Part shown: piece after piece, positions 56,531 to 64,000 of the stretch
How the letters are laid out: every line of letters begins with the position of its first letter
How positions within the stretch are numbered: the first letter of the stretch is position 1
Assembly (NCBI GenBank): GCA_947623455.1
Contig: OX392535.1
Coordinates: 40,944,688-41,008,687 of the forward strand
Length of the DNA stretch: 64,000 nt
Origin: Mimachlamys varia
Lineage: Eukaryota; Mollusca; Bivalvia; Pectinida; Pectinidae
Direction of reading: 5' to 3'
Made by a program: the position numbers and the translations under genes
Notes under the pieces: model-generated
Told to the model about the DNA's origin: nothing
Databases searched by the model: none
What the model saw: only the letters and a program-made list of their open reading frames with translations

Positions 56531-56714
56531 CAATGACATCGTCAGCACAGATTTTTCCGACCCATCTGGTGATGACTTTTATTATAATGCCCTATGCATT
56601 TATCACTGTCAGAAATGATGTGTGGTAGCTACTTGAAGTTGAAACGGGTATGATCTCAGAGAAATAAAAAGGACCTCAAAATTAAACTGAGGAGGAGTGT
56701 GGTCAAATAAGGCA

Positions 56715-56830
56715 GTATCATGTTGCCCTTCGAGTCTAACGTCAGGACTTTGAATGGCTCAATGTTAGAATGCTCGCCAGCTAGCTACCAAGCGGGAGGT
56801 CCTGGGTTCGATTCCTGGTCCAGTCATGAC
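56715..56830 (+). mobile_element. tRNA-like SINE unit 2
   Basis: CGAGTCTAACGTCAGGACTT, GGCTCAATGTTAGAATGCTC, AGGTCCTGGGTTCGATTCCT. Box B is perfect (GGTTCGATTCC-like), but the acceptor and D stems do not pair and the anticodon region is too long, so it is a SINE head rather than a tRNA gene. Confidence 0.7.
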
Positions 56831-56865
56831 ATATAAAATAGGATGAGGAAAAGTGTTAAAGTGTA

Positions 56866-56945
56866 ATGCCATCGCAGGTGCTGCGACCTTTGGCACTCAA
56901 GCCCGATGCTCTAGCCTCTACCGCTGAGCTAAAGGGAAATTCCCT
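56866..56945 (-). mobile_element. tRNA-like SINE head, opposite strand
   Basis: Minus strand: TTTAGCTCAGCGGTAGAGGC (box A of Ala/Val type) followed by GCATCGGGCTTGAGTGCC and GGTCGCAGCACCTGCG, where box B should be but GTTCGA is lost. A third tRNA-like unit within 500 bp. Confidence 0.65.
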
Positions 56946-56998
56946 AGTAATTAAGCTCACGCTTGTAAGGCAACCATATCAATGCACTTCTTTTAGAC

Positions 56999-58272
56999 TT
57001 ATAACATACCTGTCAAGTTTCCCGCATTGGACGGGAGATTCCCCAATATTTAAGACAGAAATCAAAATCTCCAGTTTGAAATTAATGACCCGCGACGCGC
57101 GGGTCCGGAATTTGATTATATTATCCTGTTTTCTCCCGCTTGCGGAAGCCCAAGCTATCTGCTATGATCCTGTGTAAAGATTTGGAACTCTTCAAGCTTG
57201 AAACAACAAAAAAATACAAGGGATAGTCAGACACTTGTCGAGCATTGATTCATGCAAGTGTTGATTTGACCATGATTGAAATTGAATACACTTCCGCGTC
57301 ACTCGTTCCCAATACCAGGCTCGATGTTCATGACAGTTTCTTTCATGAATACTACTTATAGTTCAATAGCTAAACAGAATTCGAGATAATTAATCTGTAT
57401 CACACCTTCTATCGTAGTCATTCTGAGGTTAGCTATGGAAAGAGGCGGTCCTATAACATGGGGAATACGAAACTTACCTAGACCTGCAATTTTTCAAGGG
57501 ATGACACAAATTCAAACAACAAAAATATTACTATGTTTTGAGAAAGAATGGCAGTCCAATTCTCCTGAATTATCCCTTAAGTGATCGCACTAAAAGTGAT
57601 GCATATTGCAAGCTCTGCAATTCTCATTTTGGAGTATATTTTAGTGGTAGCAACGATGTTAAACATGTGAAATCTGTGATACTTTTTTATGTTGCGATAA
57701 GTCGGTATCATTGTCAGTGGATTTTGGGGAAAATGTCCGGAAACATGGACCAGTTCTTTAATAAAAGCCAGATTTAAATTGCCATCCCTGGCAAAACTCT
57801 GAAAGATCATTCAACATGATCAGGAAGATACAAACAGACAAGATCTAGAGGGGACCCTAGATAACAGCACTATCTGTTATAATTTGTCTTGTAAAATTAT
57901 AACCAGGACTGTGGATGCTGGAATAACCTGAGCCTTCAGAGTTTTCTTGGAAACTTCAAGGAAAGTCGCTTGGGAATACAAAAAGAAAAAACAAACAAAC
58001 AACACAAGAGTCAGTAGTTCATTCACTGTTCAGTAGTTTCATTCGAATTCGCTGTTCAGTAATTATGATAACTCATGATCAACTGCTTTCACTTGTTATT
58101 AAATTGAATATATTAACTGTAATATGTACATGTTTTGTTTTTTGTTTTTATTTGCTGATGAATGCATCATGTTCGGTAAAATGTCGTCACACGCAATCTC
58201 CAGTTTGAGAAAAGTCATCAAACTGGAGATCTCCATTTTGCTAGCATTTGACCCTTGATTGGTATGTTATAA
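56999..58272. mobile_element. 1.27-kb TIR element with BED-finger remnant
   Basis: TTATAACATACC (56999-57010) and GGTATGTTATAA (58261-58272) are perfect 12-bp inverted termini. Just inside, both ends carry ATCTCCAGTTTGA (57070 region direct; the right end has a hairpin with ATCTCCAGTTTGA and TCAAACTGGAGAT). The interior holds a degenerate zinc-finger frame, see 57480-57780. Likely a hAT-related non-autonomous copy; the 8-bp target duplication was not identified. Confidence 0.72.
57480..57780 (+). pseudogene. Remnant of BED-type zinc-finger transposase N-terminus
   Basis: The frame 57538-57777 contains SDRTKSDAYCKLCNSHFGVY and FSGSNDVKHVKS, then FNKSQI at the end. CxxC followed by a spaced NDVK-H is the start of BED-like fingers found at the N-terminus of hAT-type transposases and related host genes. 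The second His spacing is disturbed and no DDE core follows. A BED finger binds the transposon ends; here only the relic remains, inside a TIR element. Confidence 0.55.
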
Positions 58273-58298
58273 AACAAATTATACTGGATTGTCATTGT

Positions 58299-58816
58299 TT
58301 TCCAATATCTTCCTATATATTTATCACAGTGCATGCTGTTTTAAGTAGCAATGCTGCTTATGGTTTAGGAGTGTTCATTTCAAATTATATACTGGAAATA
58401 ATAAGTGATCAGTTTCTTAACTGACAATTACCCTCCATGTTATATCTAATTTGAATGCCCTTAATTTATGCATCCGCTCCGAGAACATGTTCAGTCATCT
58501 TAAGTTTAGGGTTGGAATCCTGGTCTGTTCCAATATCTTCCTTTATAATTTATGTGTCACAGTACTAGTGCAAGCCATTTTAAGTAGCAATATTAATGCT
58601 GCTTATGGTTTAGGAGTGTTCATTTCAAGTTAAAGTAAATTATATGCTGGAAATAATATATAAGTCAGTTTCTTAACTGACAATAATGCGTATACCCTCC
58701 ATGTTATATGTAATTTGAATGCCCTTAATTTATGCATCCTATCCCAGAACAATGAGAACATGTACATGTACAATGTACAGTGATCTGAAGTTTAGAGTTG
58801 GAATCCTGGTCTGGCC
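58299..58816. repeat. Direct tandem duplication, ~240-bp period
   Basis: CCAATATCTTCCT, TTTTAAGTAGCAAT, GCTGCTTATGGTTTAGGAGT, CAGTTTCTTAACTGACAAT, CCCTCCATGTTATAT and TTGGAATCCTGGTCTG recur in the same order. First copy 58299-58529, second 58530-58816. Small insertions distinguish them. Begins just outside the right terminus of the TIR element. Confidence 0.9.
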
Positions 58817-59399
58817 ATTTTTGTTGTCTATGTAGATATATTCAGAACACTGTTTGTCCTACAGTTCCTCAAGTTCAATTTTTTGCAGTAATACAGGGAG
58901 GGACCCTAAAGAATTTAGATTTATTTACAGGTTGAATAAAGTAAACATATGTAACATACTATATGTACAATTTTCCATGTACAAAATGTATGTGTATATA
59001 AATATATTCTGAACATGTACATGATAAACTTCTTTGATTCCAGCATACGTATAGACAGTCATGATCAATGCAAGGTATTGTGTACCCAAATAATAACTTT
59101 ATATGTAGACAATTCAACATCGTCACTGATACTTGGAACAGTGTATATGTAGCCTCCAAATAGATATCACAGTCATGGATTTTTCAAAGACCTCTGATAA
59201 AATATGTAATACATACCATGATTACGATTGGTTCATTTAACTAAAATACAAATTCAATTATTACAGGGTTATTGAAGGGGAAAATCTAGCAATTGAAGCA
59301 TTAAAAAAGGCAGCTAGGGGCTTGGGTCAGCTTGCAATTAGCTGGTCAACTCATTTAGATTCTCTGTATAGTTTTGGTGTCCAACTTTCAACTTTTATT
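58817..59399. other. Non-coding stretch
   Basis: No supported feature. Confidence 0.5.
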
Positions 59400-59745
59400 T
59401 ACTCTCTTTACAAAATTACAATTGTACAGAGAAAACATATTTACAACATAACATAATATCAGGAGGACAAATCATGTTATTTTTTTAAATATCATTTTTA
59501 TAAATTTGCATAACTTCTTTAAAATTTTAATATTACTTGAGTTCATCAATTCCGCAAATTTAACAATGTGTGGTTTTTCATAAAAATAGTTATCTATACA
59601 TGATATCCTTTCTGTGGTCAGAGAAGGGCATTTGATCAAATAGTGGAATTTGTCGTCCAGGAATCAATTTATTTGTAGTCATATTATTTTCTGAGGTCCC
59701 GTGTTTGCTCATGATTAGATCCTTAGTATAGTTCTGAGGTACTGG
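59400..59745 (-). pseudogene. 5'-truncated LINE ORF2 C-terminus, same type as 1578-8305
   Basis: Minus-strand translation of about 59490-59665 gives DDKFHYLIKCPSLTTERISC, then YFYEKPHIVKFAELM and KLCKFIKMI. This corresponds to the DEYHFILKCE and YFKKPSMFKFIKLM segments at the end of the ORF2 near 2715. The 3' part ends at AATAAAAGTTGAAAG-like sequence near 59400. The upstream frame is broken by a TGA at about 59670. A distant relative of the large LINE, cut to its last ~60 codons. Confidence 0.7.
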
Positions 59746-59752
59746 AATCATT

Positions 59753-60361
59753 TAAGACAAAAAAAAAACAAACTTTGTTTCTACTAACGTGGTCGAAAAA
59801 ATAAGGGTCGGTAGGTGTACATGTAGGTGGTTTTTTTTTTCTTTTTATTTTTGGGGGGTTGGGGGGGGGGTTGTGGTATTGAAGATCAGCGAACAGCATC
59901 TGCCCCCCCCAACCTCGAATCCTGTGGATAATGATTTTGATTCGCCACAATGAGCCGTAAAAGAATTTGTGCCTGTTTTCCTTTGGCAATGTATGGAATA
60001 TGAATATGTCTTCAACTGTTTTCTCACACCCGATCGGCATTAACAAGTTCCGTTCCGCGGTGTGACGACATTTTTCAACCCGGATGCCCAGAACCTGGCG
60101 ATTCTGTTCCGCCATTACGGGTGTCATACAGAGGTCACGAGTCATGATTACATAAGCGCTTCACTATATATAATGCAAATGGTGATATGCTGCAAAATGC
60201 GTAACTGACCACGATTTTAAGGCCATTTTAAGGCGATAATAAGCGAAAAAGGCGACACGGATATTTTTCCAGACCTCATTTCAAAAAAAAAAAAGTCGGC
60301 ATGAATTTTACAGGGTCGGTCGGGTTAGTAGAAACAAAGTGTTGTTTTTTTTTTGGCCTTA
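59753..60361. mobile_element. 609-bp TIR element with coding-like interior
   Basis: Left: TAAGACAAAAAAAAAACAAA followed by CTTTGTTTCTACTAAC. Right: the inverted form TAAGGCC, A10, CAACACTTTGTTTCTACTAAC. Both are followed inside by a GGGTCGG/GACCGACCC motif, giving about 40-bp termini. The minus interior has an open stretch starting MAEQNRQVLGIRVEKCRHTA with CpG content above its surroundings. No transposase is recognised. Possibly a MITE carrying a captured gene piece. Confidence 0.68.
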
Positions 60362-61664
60362 GTTAGATTGATCCTATGTGTTGTTCCAAGGTCCCAGGTT
60401 TGAATCTCAGTCTGGTTCTTGCAGTTTTTCTTTCTCGTTACAAAATCATATAATTATATATATTATACACTTGTACGTACAATGTGTGGTCATCCACACA
60501 GGTACTTGGAGCTGTGTCTTCAGCACAAGTAAAAACTTAAGTAGGAGAAAGTCAAGCAAATCAAAAGGCAAATTAAATATATAGACCCTAGCTTAGTTAC
60601 ATATACTGTACATTTGTACATGTAAAACTACAATGAGCTAATTGTAACTGTTCTATTGTAAAATGTTGCCTGTCACATATTCATTGTATATTGCAGCATT
60701 TATTAACAAATCAAGGCAAAATCTAAAATTGATAAGCAGACATTTTACAGTCTGTGACATTAACATTTTCAAGCATTAGTCCGGACAAGCAAAATACAGT
60801 GTTTATTTTAACACATATATTGAAATTTGGGGAATTTCAACTAGTCCAAACCAAAATTTACTAGTCGTGGACATAGGACTTGTGGCTAGAATGTTGCACA
60901 CTGATTTTAACATTTAAATTATTGCTGATAGTGATATTATAACTGTTACTATTCAATATAATTTGGTACACATTGTGTTTTTATTACAAAAAAAAATTGA
61001 AGTACAAATAATATTCTTGTATTTAGATTTGGATTTGGATTTAGAGAGCTTTTTGTTTCACATTCACATTTTCATGTTTCCAAGCTTAAGGTCATAGCTG
61101 AAACCAATTACCATTATGACAATTCATTCAAATGTACATTGTAGAGCTCTAGAGGACAATCAGCTAACCTGATATTGATTATCAATATGGCATTACCTTT
61201 CATTTGAACATCTTATAACAATACAATTTTAACATCAAAGAACAATTGTAGGTTACCAAAGGGCTAACATTAATTGATTGTCATTAGAGGTAGCAACTAA
61301 CACTATTTCTCTGATACTGCTGTATTTATCCTGCAATAAGCCCAACTGGAGGCCAATACAAGATATAAACTCTGTCTCAAGTATCATAAAAATATAATAG
61401 CTATAGGTGTTGGATAAATTTGCAGGTAAAAAGGGAAATGAAATAACTACAGTATAGTATCACCAATTTATTTAAGTTGTCTTCCAATCACTTAAATAAG
61501 TAAGCAGCATACAATATTATATCATTAAACAATTAACTGATTTATTTTATTCAATTCCTTTCCAAAATTTGTTTAAACCACAAGTTTGTTTTAAATATTA
61601 TAATCAATTGAAATTCTTCCTTAGCACTTCACCAAAATTCTTATTTTATGTTGAGGTCTCCTAA
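60362..61664. other. Non-coding stretch
   Basis: AT-rich with no supported exon or repeat. Confidence 0.5.
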
Positions 61665-61668
61665 TTAA

Positions 61669-62055
61669 AGGCCCAATATACGTAACTTTTAGGGAAATTT
61701 TTGTGATTCTGAAAAATTCTGAAAAAAAATCCAGTTGATAACCATGCAAAAATAAGCCTAAAACGAAGCTAACCTTAGCGGTAACTAACAAGAAACTGTT
61801 GACAAAAAAATCCGAAGAATTGAAAATAATTCAGGTGGGGCCCACTTCAACAACAAACCGAAGGTAGAAGACGGTTCGAAATGGACGCGTGTTTACAAAT
61901 AGCGTGTTTCAACTGCTGCTGTACCGGTAACCGCGATAGAATTCATCTTGAATATTGCTGATACTCAGTTAATCTGAACTAAACCTATAAATATAATAAG
62001 TTATTAGGCTTGATTTTCGCTTCAAGTTTTGCCTAAAGTTAAGTATATTGGGCCT
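61669..62055. mobile_element. 387-bp MITE with TTAA duplication
   Basis: Termini AGGCCCAATATACGTAACTT and the inverted AAGTTAAGTATATTGGGCCT are flanked by TTAA on both sides (61665-61668, 62056-62059). TTAA target sites are used by piggyBac and Kolobok elements. The AGG start fits Kolobok somewhat better, but assignment is tentative. No transposase frame. Confidence 0.85.
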
Positions 62056-62059
62056 TTAA

Positions 62060-62676
62060 GACAAGTAGATATGCATGCAGTTTTCTTTTGTAAGTCATAC
62101 TCAAATTAGGTGATAATTTCCCAGAATATACAAATGTAGTATTCAGCTAGCTGAGTGGACTGCCAGCATTATCGGGAAAGTCGCCTAAACATTCATGTTA
62201 CCCGTTGGGAACAGATCTAGATTGCCACTTTTATAGACAATAAGATCTTGTGAAAATTTTCATTATTCCAAAGTATAATATGCTATTGGTCTGGCAAGAA
62301 TTATCTTTTAAAATTTGTCTTCGGGCTATAGTTATATTTATTAATTGTATGAAATTGAATGCTACTATTGATATGTTTATTTATTATCAAGGCAAAACTA
62401 TAAAGCTCTCAACCCTTTTTCATTAGGAGGAAGATGTAAACTCCTTCATTCTCTGCAAAAAATTTACCAATCTCCTTTAAAAATGGCCCTAACATTTAAG
62501 TTCAAACTCAAAATCTACATCCAATGATGATCATTAATTGTTATGTCTGAATCAAATGTATCTTGATTTATTTCTATATATATCAATACATAAAAAAGGA
62601 AAGAGAAATTGTGCAGTTTCAAAAGCATTTTATGCACTTGCTATACATTTGAAATTAGGGATGGGGAAGTTGCTCT
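62060..62676. other. Non-coding stretch
   Basis: No supported feature. Confidence 0.5.
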
Positions 62677-63215
62677 CTCACTAGAATTAAGTTTCTTCTT
62701 CATCATCAGAAGTTTCCCTCTCACAGGAAGTTTCTTCTTCATTCCTCATTGAAAATCAGCTTTTTCCTCATTGGAAGTTTGTCTCTCATTGGTAGTTACT
62801 TCCTAATTTGGAAAATTTCTCAATGAAAGTTTCTTCCTCATTGGAAAATCTCTTTCATTGGAAGTTTATTCCTCAATAGAATTAAGTTTCTTCCTTATTA
62901 GAAGTTTCTCTCTCATTGGAGGTTTCTTCCTCACTGGAAAATCTAGCTCTAATGGTGGTTAATTTCTTCTTCACTGGAAAATCTCTTTCATTGGAGGTTA
63001 ATTTCTTCCTGACTGAAATATCTCTCTTATTGGAGGTTTAATTTCTTCCTCATCAGAAAATCTCACTCATTGGAGGTTTTTTTATTAATTTCTTCCTCAC
63101 TGGAAAATCTCTCTTATTGGAGGTTTCTTCCTCATCGGAATTCAGTTTCTCATCAGAAGTTTCTTCATCTTCAGAAGTTTTTCCTCGTCAGCGTTTCTCC
63201 TCATCAGAAGTCTCA
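62677..63215. repeat. Degenerate tandem repeat of ~17-36 bp units
   Basis: TTTCTTCCTCATTGGAAG and TCTCTCTCATTGGAGGT-like units alternate for over 500 bp with many indels. On the minus strand units read S-N-E-E-E-T-S-N-E-R, but the frame is broken repeatedly. It is either an old minisatellite or a decayed acidic-repeat exon. Confidence 0.8.
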
Positions 63216-64000
63216 GAGGTTGACACGTGCACCTACATGTATATGCAACACAGTTATGATATATGATCCATTAAGACCCAAGTTAAGTTTTGATATATAT
63301 GACCCAAGTAGTCAGAGGTCCTTGACAAAGCTGATCCATTTACAAGACAAGAAGGTGAAGAATCCATTTCAATAAAGAGTTTGGTTTAGAGACCGATTAA
63401 TGTGACTCAGCTAGTAGGGACTCAAGTATTTGTGATTAATTCTTAAACTATCACACACTATAAATCATATGCACCTGGGCAACCAGCTGTGTTTATATGT
63501 CTGAAAAGAGCAAAAATTTGGCAAATGTGCCTGTGGTTTTCTAAAAACTATTTTTTTAGTGGGCCACAGTTCTGTTGTCCCATTATATAGGGGACATTAA
63601 GAAAGCTTATACCCAGTTTATATATCTTTACCTGAACTTTTTTTTGTATTGCTTGTTATTGTTAAGATTGCGACAATTTACAAGCACTGCAGGCCGCTCT
63701 CATCAAGATTTGATTTGTCTGCACCCTCTTACACTCTTCATCTTATAATTACATTGTATATTTAAAAAGCTGAGTTATTTATATATTGTAGTAAATCCAA
63801 GTATATCTGAATAAGAGGCGGTTCTGAAAAAAATCATCTAGCAGCTTATATTATTACAATATGATTTTGAAATAAAATACTGTAAAACATTTTTAATTCC
63901 TTGAAGTTAATTAACTCATTACAAAGTTTACAAGATATTTTGAGTGCATTTTATGTTCTTGTTCACAGTAAAACAGTACGAGGGTGGAAGTTAATATGTA
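63216..64000. other. Non-coding right edge
   Basis: The plus frame 63070-63375 starts in the degenerate repeat and has no domain. Nothing further supported. Confidence 0.5.

Noticed and set aside
63070..63375. 101-residue plus frame
   Set aside because: Begins inside a degenerate tandem repeat and shows no conserved features.

Overview
This is nuclear DNA of an intron-bearing eukaryote, most likely a marine mollusc and probably a bivalve. The sequence is AT-rich and gene-poor, with split genes, non-LTR retrotransposons, tRNA-derived SINEs and short TIR elements. Several repeat motifs look like ones I associate with bivalve genomes, but the species assignment is inference. No bacterial operon, CRISPR array, rRNA or functional tRNA gene is visible.

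Layout. 1-9841: a minisatellite built from CAGTANN heptamers, three per 21 bp, split by about 6.7 kb that holds a broken non-LTR retrotransposon on the minus strand. In + coordinates this runs 3' tail, ORF2 with endonuclease and reverse transcriptase (RT), ORF1, then a 5' flank with a 149-bp palindrome. 9842-23600: mostly non-coding, with tandem repeats, 5'-truncated retroelement ends, a SINE, a foldback element and two weak exon candidates. 23967-31546 (minus): a four-exon gene for a 210-residue protein of unknown function. All its splice phases agree, and intron 2 carries a 2.1-kb 27/28-bp minisatellite. 33091-45420: a TA-flanked short DNA transposon, opposed retroelement ends, SINEs, a 1.7-kb element with about 500-bp inverted arms, and a degenerate ~370-bp tandem array. 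45641-48095 (minus): a three-exon gene resembling stathmin-domain-containing protein 1. A CR1/L2-like LINE fragment appears to enter its second exon and fill intron 2. 48100-64000: mainly intergenic, with SINE pieces, a TIR element carrying a BED-finger remnant, a second copy of the first LINE type, a 600-bp TIR element, a TTAA-flanked MITE and decayed tandem repeats.

The two host genes lie on the same strand but show no other functional link. The remaining content is explained by repeats. Two dispersed families recur: the 3' end of one retroelement (at least seven copies, both orientations) and two kinds of tRNA-derived SINE.

Limits: exon calls rest on reading-frame continuity, splice consensus and family resemblance judged by eye. 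Repeat superfamilies were assigned from termini and motifs without a database.
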